Counted from the first letter of the stretch, positions 55,626 through 63,772 are shown. The stretch is DNA of 64,000 nucleotides from Geobacillus genomosp. 3 (GCF_000445995.2 NC_022080.4:1178001-1242000), one strand, 5' to 3'. A program made the numbers and translations. The notes: a model not told the origin generated them from the sequence alone.

Positions 55626-57365
55626 GTGAGCGTGTTCCGCGATTTGTTTTGGTTTTTTCGCCAAGAGAAAAAGGCGTACATCACCGGCGTTCTATTGCTC
55701 GTGATCGTTGCCTTTTTAGAAACGATCCCGCCGAAAGTGATCGGCCTTCTAGTCGACTATATGAAAAACGGCACGATGACGAAAGAAGTGCTCGTTCGTT
55801 GGGTGGCTGTTCTCGCTGCCATCGCAGGGGCGCTCTATATGCTCCGCTACGCCTGGCGCATTTGCATTTTCGGCTCATCTGTCAAGCTCGCCCGCCAGCT
55901 GCGCAACGAGCTGTACAGCCACTTTACGAAAATGGCGCCGTCATTTTACCAGCGGAAGCGGATCGGTGATTTAATGGCTCATGCGACAAACGATTTGCAA
56001 GCCATCCAACAAACGGCGGGAAGCGGCATTTTAACGCTCGTCGACTCGGTGACGCTTGGCGGTTTTGTCCTGGCGACGATGGCCATATCGATCAGTTGGA
56101 AGCTGACGTTGATCAGCCTGCTGCCGCTGCCGATTATGGCATGGGCGACAAGCCGCTACGGAACGATGCTTCATCAGCGGTTTTTAACCGCACAAGAAGC
56201 GTTTTCGTCGCTGAATGATAAAGTGCAAGAAAGCATGAGCGGCATTCGCGTTATAAAAGCGTTCGGCTACGAAGAAAAAGATGTGGAAGCGTTCCGCCGC
56301 CAATCGGAAGATGTGGTGGCGAAAAATGTCGCGGTCGCCAAAGTTGATGCGCTCTTTGATCCGACGATCGGGCTGCTTGTCGGGCTGTCGTTTTTTCTTG
56401 CTGTCGCGTTCGGCAGTCAGATGGTCATGGCCGGCGAGTTGACGATCGGCGAGCTCGTGTCGTTTACGACATACCTCGGCCTGCTGATTTGGCCGATGCT
56501 GGCCTTCGGCTGGCTGTTTAATATCGTCGAGCGCGGGCGCGCCTCGTACGACCGGGTGCGGGCGCTGTTGGCCGAAGACGATGAGATCAAAGAAATGCCG
56601 GGGGCGTTGGCCGTTCCGCCGCAGGGGAACATCGAATACGACATCCGCCGGTTCGCCTATCCGGGAGAGATGAAACCGGCGCTTGCCGACGTCCGCTTCC
56701 GGCTTGAGCGCGGAGCGACGCTTGGCGTCGTCGGCAAAACCGGGGCCGGGAAAACGACGCTGTTGCGTCTGTTGTTGCGCGAGTTTGACAACTATGACGG
56801 TGACATTCGGTTCGACGGCCATGACATCCGCCGCTATACGTTGTCGGCGCTGCGGGCGGCCATTGGCTATGTGCCGCAAGACCATTTTCTTTTTTCCGCT
56901 TCTGTTCGCGACAATATTGCGTTTGCTAAACCGGAGGCAGGCGAGGAGGAAATTGTCGAAGCGGCGCAGTTGGCTTATATTCATGATGACATTCTCCATT
57001 TTCCGGACGGGTATGAGACGGTCATCGGTGAGCGCGGCGTTTCGCTGTCCGGCGGTCAAAAACAGCGGCTGTCGATCGCCCGGGCGCTTCTGATGGACCC
57101 GGAGCTGCTCATTTTAGACGATGCATTGTCGGCGGTCGATGCGAAAACAGAAGAGCGGATTTTAACGGCATTGAAGCAGGAACGACGCGGGAAAACGACG
57201 ATCATTGCCGCCCATCGTTTAAGCGCGGTCGAGCATGCCGATTGGATTCTCGTCCTCGATGGCGGCCGCGTCATACAAGCGGGGACGCATGAAGACTTGA
57301 TGGCTGAAGACGGCTGGTATCGCGAGATGTATCGGCGTCAACAGCTTGAGGCGCTTGTGGAATGA
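55626..57365 (+). CDS. Multidrug-type ABC exporter half, degenerate catalytic glutamate (YheI/LmrC-like)
   Basis: A 579-residue fused membrane/ATPase protein; GTG follows AAAGGGGGCGG. Six membrane helices occupy about residues 15-320. The ATPase has Walker A GKTGAGKTTLL (about residue 368), signature LSGGQKQRLSI and Walker B LLILDDALSAVD. The residue after the Walker B aspartate is Asp instead of the catalytic Glu, typical of the non-catalytic half of heterodimeric exporters such as LmrCD, BmrCD (YheI/YheH) and TM287/288. The partner gene starts 20 bases downstream. Likely role is drug or lipid export. Confidence 0.9.
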   Translation: MSVFRDLFWFFRQEKKAYITGVLLLVIVAFLETIPPKVIGLLVDYMKNGTMTKEVLVRWVAVLAAIAGALYMLRYAWRICIFGSSVKLARQLRNELYSHFTKMAPSFYQRKRIGDLMAHATNDLQAIQQTAGSGILTLVDSVTLGGFVLATMAISISWKLTLISLLPLPIMAWATSRYGTMLHQRFLTAQEAFSSLNDKVQESMSGIRVIKAFGYEEKDVEAFRRQSEDVVAKNVAVAKVDALFDPTIGLLVGLSFFLAVAFGSQMVMAGELTIGELVSFTTYLGLLIWPMLAFGWLFNIVERGRASYDRVRALLAEDDEIKEMPGALAVPPQGNIEYDIRRFAYPGEMKPALADVRFRLERGATLGVVGKTGAGKTTLLRLLLREFDNYDGDIRFDGHDIRRYTLSALRAAIGYVPQDHFLFSASVRDNIAFAKPEAGEEEIVEAAQLAYIHDDILHFPDGYETVIGERGVSLSGGQKQRLSIARALLMDPELLILDDALSAVDAKTEERILTALKQERRGKTTIIAAHRLSAVEHADWILVLDGGRVIQAGTHEDLMAEDGWYREMYRRQQLEALVE

Positions 57366-57385
57366 CAACGGATAGGAGGGAGCGT

Positions 57386-59164
57386 ATGAACGAACAAGTC
57401 TTGACGGTCAAAGAGCAGCGGCGCGTTTTGTGGCGGCTGCTCGCTTATATGGGGCGATACAAAAAAGAAGCTGCGCTCGCCTTTGCGCTCCTTCTATTGG
57501 CGACCGCCGGGGAGCTGGCCGGCCCGTATCTCGTGAAAGTGTTTATCGATGATTATTTGATGCCGAACCGCCTCGCACCGGGTCCGGTGACGGCGCTGGC
57601 AGCCGCCTATATCGGCGTGCTCGTCGGGAAAACCGTCATTTGGTATTTTCAGCTGATTGGGTTTCAGCGGCTTGCTTTATATATTATCCAAGCGTTGCGG
57701 ATGGACGTCTTTTCCAAAGTGCATCGACTTGGGATGAGCTACTTTGACCGGACGCCGGGCGGCAGCATCGTCTCGCGGGTGACAAATGACACGGAAGCGA
57801 TCAAAGATATGTTTATTAGCGTTTTAGCGGTGTTTGTGCAAAACGGTCTGCTTGTCATTGGCGTTTATATCGTCATGTTTTCACTCAATGTTCAGCTTGC
57901 GCTGTTTTGTCTGTTCATTCTTCCGGCCATCGCATTGATTATGAAAACATACCGCCGTTACAGCTCGGTATTTTACCAAGAGATGCGCGAACGGCTGAGC
58001 GAGCTGAACGCCAAATTGAATGAATCGCTGCAAGGGATGGCCATCATTCAAGCGTTCCGCCAGCAGCGCCGCCTGTACGAAGAGTTTGCTGCCGTAAATG
58101 AGGCGCATTACGAAGCGGGAATGAAAAACATTCGCCTTGACGGGCTGCTGCTTCGGCCGGCGATCGATGTTGTCTATATGGTGTCGATCATGGTCGTACT
58201 CAGCTTTTTCGGCATTTCGGCGCTTGAGAGCCCGGTCGAGATCGGGGTGCTGTACGCGTTTGTCAACTATTTGGAACGTTTTTTCGAGCCGGTGACGCAA
58301 ATGATGATGCGGTTGTCGCTCTATCAGCAGGCGATCGTTTCCGCCTCCCGCGTCTTTGCGCTCCTTGACCATGATGAAGAGGCCCCGTCCAATCCGGAAC
58401 AGGCGCCGTATACGATTGAGCGTGGAGAAATTGAGTTTCGCGATGTCAGCTTTTCATATGATGGCAGGCGCGACGTGCTGAAGCGGCTGTCTTTTACCAT
58501 CCGTCCCGGGCAGACGGTGGCGTTCGTCGGGCATACGGGCAGCGGCAAAAGCTCGATCATCAACTTGCTTATGCGGTTTTATGAATTTGATCGTGGCGAT
58601 ATTTTGCTTGACGGCCGGTCGATCCGCGACTATTCGCGCGCCGAGCTGCGCCGCGCTCTCGGTCTCGTCTTGCAAGATCCGTTTTTGTTTTATGGGACGG
58701 TGAAAGAGAATATTCGCATGTATGACGAGCGCTTAAGCGATGAAGAGATTAAGAGCGCCGCCCGTCTCGTACAGGCGGATGCGTTCATTGAACAGCTGCC
58801 CGGACGCTATGACCATCTGCTTGCGGAGCGCGGCGCCACGTTATCGAGCGGGCAACGCCAGCTCCTTTCGTTCGCTCGCACGATCGCTGCCAATCCGAAA
58901 ATATTAGTGCTCGATGAGGCGACCGCCCATATTGACACCGAGACGGAGGAGGCGATTCAAACGGCGCTGGCGCAAATGCGAAAAGGGAGGACGACGATCG
59001 CGATCGCCCATCGCCTGTCGACGATTCAAGACGCCGACCAAATTTTTGTCCTGCACCGCGGCGAAATTGTTGAGCACGGTACACACCAACAGCTGTTGGC
59101 GCAAAAAGGGTTGTACTACCAAATGTACTTGTTGCAAAACGGTCTTGTCGATGCCCGCGCGTAA
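57386..59164 (+). CDS. Multidrug-type ABC exporter half, catalytically complete (YheH/LmrD-like)
   Basis: A 592-residue fused exporter half. ATG at 57386 is 5 bases after TAGGAGGG; the ATG at 57362 overlaps the previous stop and is less likely. Membrane domain about residues 25-330. The ATPase has GHTGSGKSSIINLL, Walker B ILVLDEATAHID with the catalytic glutamate, and the switch histidine in AIAHRLST. Its signature reads LSSGQRQ, a deviation from LSGGQ that matches the degenerate Asp of the partner: one of the two sites of the dimer is weak. The short charged N-terminus differs from the longer LmrD start. A shared terminator follows. Confidence 0.9.
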   Translation: MNEQVLTVKEQRRVLWRLLAYMGRYKKEAALAFALLLLATAGELAGPYLVKVFIDDYLMPNRLAPGPVTALAAAYIGVLVGKTVIWYFQLIGFQRLALYIIQALRMDVFSKVHRLGMSYFDRTPGGSIVSRVTNDTEAIKDMFISVLAVFVQNGLLVIGVYIVMFSLNVQLALFCLFILPAIALIMKTYRRYSSVFYQEMRERLSELNAKLNESLQGMAIIQAFRQQRRLYEEFAAVNEAHYEAGMKNIRLDGLLLRPAIDVVYMVSIMVVLSFFGISALESPVEIGVLYAFVNYLERFFEPVTQMMMRLSLYQQAIVSASRVFALLDHDEEAPSNPEQAPYTIERGEIEFRDVSFSYDGRRDVLKRLSFTIRPGQTVAFVGHTGSGKSSIINLLMRFYEFDRGDILLDGRSIRDYSRAELRRALGLVLQDPFLFYGTVKENIRMYDERLSDEEIKSAARLVQADAFIEQLPGRYDHLLAERGATLSSGQRQLLSFARTIAANPKILVLDEATAHIDTETEEAIQTALAQMRKGRTTIAIAHRLSTIQDADQIFVLHRGEIVEHGTHQQLLAQKGLYYQMYLLQNGLVDARA

Positions 59165-59166
59165 AG

Positions 59167-59210
59167 AAAAAAGCGCCGTTTCCCGCCTTAGCGGGAGGCG
59201 CTTTGTTTTC
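59167..59210. terminator. Bidirectional terminator between the ABC exporter and ynzD
   Basis: AAAGCGCC (59170-59177) and GGCGCTTT (59197-59204) flank an inner TCCCGC/GCGGGA stem. Plus strand ends in GTTTTC; minus strand ends in TTTTTTC. The ynzD stop codon lies in the loop. Confidence 0.85.
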
Positions 59211-59367
59211 GTTGTCGCACTTGTTCGCGTTGATAGGCGTTGAGCAGCGTGTCAAGTTCTTTGCTTACTTTCATCGCGGCTTCCGAGTTTAAACCGGTTT
59301 TGGCTACGGTGTCGACAAGTTCCATCCGCTTTTGTTCGATTAAGGTTAACAAATTGCGTTTTGGCAC
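59188..59367 (-). CDS. ynzD: Spo0E-like aspartyl-phosphate phosphatase (YnzD-like)
   Basis: A 59-residue minus-strand gene, short enough to be missed by length cut-offs. It begins GTG CCA AAA at 59367, after AAGGACGG, and reads MPKRNLLTLIEQKRMELVD, then a helix pair with GLNSEAAMKVSKELDTLLNA. The SKELD segment is the Spo0E-family S-x-x-x-D signature. Such proteins remove phosphate from Spo0A~P and delay sporulation. B. subtilis has ynzD at this place, upstream of ccdA. The promoter upstream is good, and the stop codon lies in the loop of its terminator. Confidence 0.9.
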   Translation of the reverse strand: MPKRNLLTLIEQKRMELVDTVAKTGLNSEAAMKVSKELDTLLNAYQREQVRQRKQSASR

Positions 59368-59404
59368 GAATAAACCGTCCTTTTCATGAAGTATCGTGTA
59401 CTGT

Positions 59405-59433
59405 ATTTTATATTATTTTACCAATGAACGCAA
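59405..59433 (-). promoter_or_regulatory. ynzD promoter (minus strand)
   Basis: Read on the minus strand: TTGCGT (59433-59428), 17-bp spacer, TAAAAT (59410-59405), about 38 bp before the GTG start. Confidence 0.6.
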
Positions 59434-59539
59434 AAATGGAAAATAGAAAAATTGACCAAGAAACGGTGAGAAAAACGTTACGGAAGGATGGATTTTTGCT
59501 AAAATAAAAGTAAAAAACGGAGCAGGGGCTGATTCAACA

Positions 59540-60247
59540 GTGAATGATCTCAATCTCTTTTTAGCGTTCGGCGCCGGGTTTTTGTCGTTTATTTCCCCGT
59601 GCTGCTTGCCGCTTTATCCGGCGTTTTTATCTTATATTACCGGCGTGTCGGTCAGCGAGTTGAAAGAGGAAAACGCCATGCTCAACCGTCGCAGTTTATG
59701 GCACACGCTTTGCTTCTTGCTAGGGTTTTCGCTGATTTTTATTTCTCTCGGCTTTGGTACTTCGTTTCTCGGCCGGCTGTTTGCCGATTATCAAGATGTG
59801 ATCCGGCAAATCGGCGCGGTGTTGATCGTCGCCCTTGGCCTTGTCGTCGCCGGGCTGTGGAAGCCGGCGTTTTTGCTGAAAGACCGGCGCATTTCGTTTC
59901 GTGAGCGGCCGTCGGGCTATTTTGGCTCGGCGCTCATCGGCATGGCGTTCGCCGCCGGTTGGACGCCGTGTATGGGTCCGATTTTAGTGGCGGTTATTGC
60001 CTTGGCCGCGGCCAATCCGGGTTCAGGGATGATGTATATGCTCGCGTATACGCTCGGCTTTGCCGTTCCGTTTTTCATTCTGTCGTTTTTTATCGGCAAA
60101 CTGCAATGGATTCGCCGCCGTAGTGCATCCATTATGAAAGCAGGCGGATATGTTATGATGGCGATGGGGGTTGTCCTTTATTTTGACTGGATGACGAAGA
60201 TCATCGCCTATACAACAAGTCTGTTTGGCGGATTTACCGGCTTTTAG
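59540..60247 (+). CDS. ccdA: CcdA, thiol-disulfide electron carrier for cytochrome c biogenesis
   Basis: A 235-residue membrane protein with six helices of the DsbD-beta/CcdA type; GTG follows CAGGGGCTG. One redox cysteine site is in [18 protein letters not shown] (Cys21/Cys22) and the partner cysteine is in [11 protein letters not shown] near residue 140. It carries electrons from cytoplasmic thioredoxin to ResA and StoA outside, for haem attachment and spore cortex formation in B. subtilis. The response regulator yneI and ccdC follow, the B. subtilis order. Confidence 0.94.
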   Translation: MNDLNLFLAFGAGFLSFISPCCLPLYPAFLSYITGVSVSELKEENAMLNRRSLWHTLCFLLGFSLIFISLGFGTSFLGRLFADYQDVIRQIGAVLIVALGLVVAGLWKPAFLLKDRRISFRERPSGYFGSALIGMAFAAGWTPCMGPILVAVIALAAANPGSGMMYMLAYTLGFAVPFFILSFFIGKLQWIRRRSASIMKAGGYVMMAMGVVLYFDWMTKIIAYTTSLFGGFTGF

Positions 60248-60299
60248 CCGAAGAGGGACGCTTTGTAGTTGATGGAATCCAAAAACAGGTAGGGAGAGG

Positions 60300-60668
60300 A
60301 TGGTGGAGAAGGTGGCTGCCGTTTTAGTGGTTGACGATGCGAAGTTTATGCGATTGACGCTGACCCGCATTTTGGAAAAGGCGGGCCATACAGTAGCCGG
60401 CGAGGCGGAAAACGGCAAAGAAGCGGTCGAGCTGTATCGTCGGCTGCGTCCGGAGTTGGTCATCATGGACATTACGATGCCGGTCATGAACGGCATCGAA
60501 GCGGTGCGGGCGATCAAGGACACTGACCCGGGAGCGAAAATCATCATCTGTTCAGCGCTGGGGCAGCAGCGCATGGTCGTCGAGGCGATCGAAGCTGGCG
60601 CCGCCGACTTTATTGTCAAACCGTTTGAGGAAAACCGCGTTCTCGAAGCGGTCGCCCGCCTGTTATAG
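60300..60668 (+). CDS. yneI: YneI, CheY-like single-domain response regulator
   Basis: A 122-residue receiver domain without an output domain. The acidic pair is in LVVDDAKFMR, the phospho-accepting aspartate in LVIMDITMPVMNG, the switch Ser/Thr in IIICSALGQ and the lysine in FIVKPF. The start may be ATG 60300, GTG 60303 or GTG 60312, since AGGGAGAGG lies very close to the first; the alignment cannot decide. It sits between ccdA and ccdC, as in B. subtilis. No kinase is nearby, so its partner is unknown. Confidence 0.9.
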   Translation: MVEKVAAVLVVDDAKFMRLTLTRILEKAGHTVAGEAENGKEAVELYRRLRPELVIMDITMPVMNGIEAVRAIKDTDPGAKIIICSALGQQRMVVEAIEAGAADFIVKPFEENRVLEAVARLL

Positions 60669-60859
60669 ACGACCGCCGGCGCAAGGGAAGCCGAACCCGC
60701 AGGCTGTATAAAGATCGCTTCGGCTCTTTCCATTGACAGGGAGATGGTTCCGCACTCCCTCTATGCCGGCAGTGAGGTCGTTCGAAGGGAACAGTAGGCA
60801 AGCACGATCGTTTTTGCTATAATAATCGTGTTGTCCATGAATTTTGTTGGAAGAAGGTG

Positions 60860-61342
60860 ATGGCTTTGTTGGCGCTTCTTACATCGCTCATCGCCATTGT
60901 GATGACTTGTTTCGTCTTTTTTGTGCGCATGAAAGCATCGGAAAAGCCGACGAACGCGAAAAAAATCATTTTGCCGCCGCTGTTTATGAGCACAGGAGCG
61001 CTCATGTTCATCGATCCGGTATTCCGCGTCACGCGCGGGGAGCTCATCGAAGCGGTCGTTCTCGGCCTGTTTTTTTCGCTGTTTCTCATTAAAACATCGA
61101 AATTTGAAATCCGTGGCAACGACATTTACCTGAAACGTTCGAAGGCGTTTGTTTGGATTTTGCTCAGTTTGATCGCCATTCGCTTCGGCTTGAAGACATA
61201 TTTAGGGAGGACGATCGACTACGGCCAGTTAAGCGGCATGTTTTATTTGCTTGCGTTTTCCATGATCGTCCCATGGCGGATCGCGATGTATGTGTCGTAT
61301 AAAAAACTGGCAGCGCAATTGAAACCGCCGGTGTTCACTTGA
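60860..61342 (+). CDS. ccdC: CcdC (YneJ), membrane protein of the ccd cluster
   Basis: A 160-residue membrane protein with about five hydrophobic helices (LLALLTSLIAIVMTCFVFFV first). It fits B. subtilis CcdC in length, topology and place, two genes after ccdA. ATG at 60860 follows GGAAGAAGG; GTG 60857 is an alternative. CcdC is not essential for cytochrome c synthesis in B. subtilis despite its name. A TATAAT at 60818-60823 suggests its own promoter. The 188-bp gap before it holds no gene. Confidence 0.88.
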   Translation: MALLALLTSLIAIVMTCFVFFVRMKASEKPTNAKKIILPPLFMSTGALMFIDPVFRVTRGELIEAVVLGLFFSLFLIKTSKFEIRGNDIYLKRSKAFVWILLSLIAIRFGLKTYLGRTIDYGQLSGMFYLLAFSMIVPWRIAMYVSYKKLAAQLKPPVFT

Positions 61343-61402
61343 TCCCCACCTGCATCTGCGGCGTTGAAGCCAAAGATTCCCGGTTGGGGAAGGGAAAGGA
61401 GC

Positions 61403-61431
61403 GTGTCTCAGCAGCGGTGGGACACTTTTTT
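61403..61431 (+). terminator. Terminator after ccdC
   Basis: GTGTCTC (61403-61409) and GGGACAC (61419-61425), then six T residues. Confidence 0.75.
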
Positions 61432-61580
61432 CACTGCCATATACGATAAGCAGCGAACCGATTTGTGATGCGGGATCCCGTACTTTGCGGGGGATAGCTG
61501 GCCTTTTGAATTAGCCGCTCCCTTTTTCCCGCTCAATGTCCTTTTGGCTGCGCGAAGGAATGCGCGTTGCCAAACAGACG

Positions 61581-61627
61581 AAAGCCGCTGGCGTCCGACC
61601 TGAAGTGTAAGGCCGGTCAGCGGCTTT
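61581..61627 (-). terminator. Hairpin at the end of yneK (minus strand)
   Basis: AAAGCCGCTG (61581-61590) and CAGCGGCTTT (61618-61627) are perfectly complementary. The yneK stop codon (61617-61619) sits at the base of the loop. The following minus-strand bases have only a poor T-run. Confidence 0.55.
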
Positions 61628-62051
61628 CCAACAAATGTTGATATGGGGCGAGATCAATATTTTTTGCCTGCAGCGTCCGGATTAAAAACTTATGGTCGCG
61701 CTTTGGCGTCGCGATAATATACCCGCGGATGAGCAAGTCGCGCGTAATGCGGGGCGCCTGTTCTTTGAGCGCGAGCTCGCCGATTTTGCCGGCGATTTTT
61801 TGCCGGGCCACGTCGCGAAACAACTCCGGCACAGGGCGGACGAGCTCCTCGAGCAAGGCCTTTTCTTCTTCCCCCCATAAATGGCGCGTCTGTTCGATAT
61901 AATACTCCTGCCAGTCGAGCTCCGATTTTCCGTCTTCTTTCGGCAGCCGTTTCAAAAATTTGCGGAACATAAAAAAGCCGCCGATCGACATCATGACAAG
62001 CAAAAAGACAACCCAAACCAAAATAGACCAAAGAAACCATCCGGTCAGCAC
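61617..62051 (-). CDS. yneK: YneK, DUF2621 membrane protein
   Basis: A 144-residue protein starting MLTGWFLWSILVW, with GTG at 62051 placed 5 bases after GTTGGGGTGG on the minus strand. A longer frame to 62162 would begin inside the promoter and is rejected. The N-terminal membrane helix is followed by a soluble, highly conserved part, with KFLKRLPKEDGKSELDWQEY and VRPVPELFRDVARQKIAGKI, ending in a KRDHKFLIRTL segment. It corresponds to B. subtilis YneK in the ccdA-yneI-yneJ-yneK order, although here it is on the opposite strand. Function unknown. Confidence 0.88.
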   Translation of the reverse strand: MLTGWFLWSILVWVVFLLVMMSIGGFFMFRKFLKRLPKEDGKSELDWQEYYIEQTRHLWGEEEKALLEELVRPVPELFRDVARQKIAGKIGELALKEQAPRITRDLLIRGYIIATPKRDHKFLIRTLQAKNIDLAPYQHLLESR

Positions 62052-62133
62052 GATGACCACCCCAACCAATAATCGATAGTTTGCTGTTCGGCCACCCGCG
62101 GCAGCGGGGCGGCTTAGACAAGTTTCGTCTATT

Positions 62134-62162
62134 ATTATGTCGAAAAGCGCAAGGTTTGGCAA
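62134..62162 (-). promoter_or_regulatory. yneK promoter (minus strand)
   Basis: Read on the minus strand: TTGCCA (62162-62157), 17-bp spacer, CATAAT (62139-62134). It leaves a leader of about 75 nt before the GTG start. Confidence 0.6.
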
Positions 62163-62185
62163 GCTTTGAGAGCGCCCAACGTTCT

Positions 62186-62222
62186 GTTACGGTGCGTAAC
62201 GCAACTGTAACGCAACTGTAAA
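62186..62222 (-). repeat. 11-bp tandem repeats and palindrome, PhoP-box-like, upstream of yneK
   Basis: GTAACGCAACT occurs twice in direct succession (62196-62206, 62207-62217) and is followed by GTAAA. On the minus strand this reads TTTACA, GTTACA and GTTACG with 5-bp spacers, the spacing of PhoP boxes (TT-x-ACA repeats every 11 bp). Next to it GTTACG-GTG-CGTAAC (62186-62200) is a perfect palindrome. The block lies about 33-60 bp upstream of the yneK -35, a place for an activator. Confidence 0.6.
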
Positions 62223-62372
62223 GATGCCTGTCCCGTCCTAGCGCGTCAACGGTTTTGAAACAAGCTGCCCGCCCGGCTGGAAATGAAAGACAGTGACGCG
62301 CCTAGTTTTGCCTGCTAATCTAGTAAGCAAAGAGAAACAGGAAGAACGATGGCGGCAAGGGGGATGATGGGC

Positions 62373-63023
62373 ATGAGGAAAACAATTGCAGTACTGGCCA
62401 TAGCTTGCAGCCTGGCGCTTGGTTCGCAATCGCTGCCGGCGGAAGCGGCGGGCTCCTATACATACTACCAAGTGAAAAAAGGCGATACGCTGTCGAAAAT
62501 CGCCAAACAATATCATACAACGGTGGCTTCACTCAAATCGCTCAACGGTTTAAAAACGGATATGATCCGCATTGGCGCGAAATTGAAAGTGCCGGCGGCT
62601 GCGAAGCGTCCTGCCTTGGCATCAGCCGGCAAAAAGGCGATTTCGCTCACCGCCGCCGATCGAAAGCTGCTTGCCCAGCTCGTGCAGGCGGAAACCGGTT
62701 CAAGCGAGCCGTTTGCCGGCAAAGTGGAGGTCGCGCTTGTCATTTTGAACCGCGTCCACCATCCGGAGTTTCCGAACACGGTGCGTGGTGTCATTTACCA
62801 AAAGATGAAGTCGGGCTATGCGTTTGTGCCGGTGAAAACGGGGAAATTGACGCGCATTCAGCCGACGAAACAAGATTACGCGGCGGTCGACAAAGCGGTC
62901 GCTCTCTTCCCGGGCGACCGCCGCGGTTCCCTCTATTTTTACAATCCAAAGGTGACAAAAGACAAATGGATGCTGTCGCGTCCGGTGACGACCCGTATCG
63001 GGCATCACGTCTTTGCGAAGTGA
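62373..63023 (+). CDS. Secreted LysM + SleB/CwlJ-type cell wall hydrolase
   Basis: A 216-residue exported protein. ATG at 62373 is 9 bases after AAGGGGG; upstream in-frame ATGs (62349, 62364) are placed worse. A signal peptide ([18 protein letters not shown], cut near PAEAAG) is followed by one LysM ([17 protein letters not shown], about residues 30-73). The hydrolase_2 domain carries [20 protein letters not shown] with the catalytic glutamate, [15 protein letters not shown], and [10 protein letters not shown]. This is the SleB/CwlJ family of cortex-lytic enzymes. It may act at germination or on vegetative wall; YkvT of B. subtilis has a similar plan. Confidence 0.88.
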   Translation: MRKTIAVLAIACSLALGSQSLPAEAAGSYTYYQVKKGDTLSKIAKQYHTTVASLKSLNGLKTDMIRIGAKLKVPAAAKRPALASAGKKAISLTAADRKLLAQLVQAETGSSEPFAGKVEVALVILNRVHHPEFPNTVRGVIYQKMKSGYAFVPVKTGKLTRIQPTKQDYAAVDKAVALFPGDRRGSLYFYNPKVTKDKWMLSRPVTTRIGHHVFAK

Positions 63024-63025
63024 AC

Positions 63026-63054
63026 GGGGTCGGGACAGACCCTGTTTCTTTTTT
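63026..63054 (+). terminator. Terminator after the LysM/SleB-type gene
   Basis: GGGTC (63027-63031) and GACCC (63038-63042), then TGTTTCTTTTTT. The stem is short. Confidence 0.6.
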
Positions 63055-63066
63055 GCCGTATGGCGC

Positions 63067-63312
63067 CATAAGGCGATCGCCGCCGCCAAGCAGGGGAAAC
63101 TAGCCGAAGCGCGCCGGCTGTTGGAGCAGGCTGGGGCGGAACGGCAAGCCGCCCACGAGCTGCAAACGTCGCTGCTGCAGCAAGAAGCCGGCGGGCAGTC
63201 TACGGCTGTGACGCTGCTGATGGTGCACGCCCAAGACCATTTGATGACAGCGATTGCCGTCAAAGAGTTGGCAGCTGAATTCGTCGATTTGTATGAACAT
63301 ATTCATTCGTAA
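63067..63312 (+). pseudogene. 5'-truncated PTS IIA (lactose/cellobiose family) gene
   Basis: From about 63067 the frame reads [20 protein letters not shown], then [20 protein letters not shown] and [20 protein letters not shown], an unmistakable helical IIA-Lac/Cel pattern including the phosphohistidine loop VHAQDHLM. The normal first helix (about 25 residues) is absent. The upstream in-frame sequence instead runs through the terminator and the 3' end of the preceding gene, with a TTG at 63013 as the only start. There is no ribosome site and no IIB or IIC gene nearby. It is therefore probably a remnant. Confidence 0.7.
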
Positions 63313-63317
63313 AGGCC

Positions 63318-63346
63318 AACCCGCCCGTTTCACCCGGGCGGGTTTT
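63318..63346 (+). terminator. Terminator after the PTS IIA remnant
   Basis: AACCCGCCCG (63318-63327) and CGGGCGGGTT (63335-63344), followed by TT; a strong stem with a short T-run. Confidence 0.75.
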
Positions 63347-63497
63347 GGCAGCCAATGAGGTAACCATAATTTAATTATGTAAACACAATGGCATCAAAGC
63401 AGTTGCTCCAGCGTTTGCTGCCGGTTGAACGAAGCGGCGCTCCCCGCTCCTTCTTGGCAAACGGAACGGAGGACACGCCGCCCTTCAGCCGAGCGGT

Positions 63498-63644
63498 TTA
63501 CATATCATGGCTTGTGTTATGTTTTTGCCGCGTATGGTTGCGGTTTTTTACTTTTTTCGACCCGCTGAGCGGTTCGGGCTGCCCGGGGTTGTCGCCTTTC
63601 GGGGCATTTTTGCGCATATCTTTGCCGTCGTTTTTGTTCGTCAT
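63498..63644 (-). CDS. sspP: Small acid-soluble spore protein P
   Basis: A 48-residue minus-strand gene below usual length cut-offs. It starts at 63644 ([20 protein letters not shown]) and ends with [21 protein letters not shown] and TAA at 63498. This is nearly identical in pattern to B. subtilis SspP (CotL), a minor spore protein of the forespore. A GGGGGG-rich ribosome site lies about 10 bases before the ATG, and a sigma-G promoter is upstream. In B. subtilis sspP follows sspO; no sspO is seen here in the 128 bp upstream. Confidence 0.93.
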   Translation of the reverse strand: MTNKNDGKDMRKNAPKGDNPGQPEPLSGSKKVKNRNHTRQKHNTSHDM

Positions 63645-63669
63645 CGCCTTGTGTCCCCCCTTTGCCCCT

Positions 63670-63699
63670 TAGCATGCGGCATTCCGCTGTCGCTTATTC
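63670..63699 (-). promoter_or_regulatory. Sigma-G promoter of sspP (minus strand)
   Basis: Read on the minus strand: GAATA (63699-63695), 18-bp spacer, CATGCTA (63676-63670), close to the sigma-G/F pattern (GMATR, 18 bp, CATWHTA; one mismatch). Forespore expression of a spore protein is as expected. Confidence 0.7.
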
Positions 63700-63772
63700 C
63701 GCGTATAATTTGCCGCCCGATTGAAACGATAAGTAGTGAACGACGGCTATGACCGCAAAGGAGGAACGAGCC

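Larger units (their letters stand above)
62052..62372. other. 321-bp divergent region between yneK and the LysM/SleB-type gene
   Basis: It holds the yneK promoter and a tandem-repeat block (listed separately). The right half, before the plus-strand gene, shows no convincing promoter to me. Confidence 0.6.

Noticed and set aside
62052..62162. N-terminal extension of YneK starting at 62162
   Set aside because: The extension would begin inside the -35 element of a good promoter and has no ribosome site; GTG at 62051 fits better.
63388..63752. Two plus-strand frames of 81-94 codons
   Set aside because: They are antisense to the real sspP gene.
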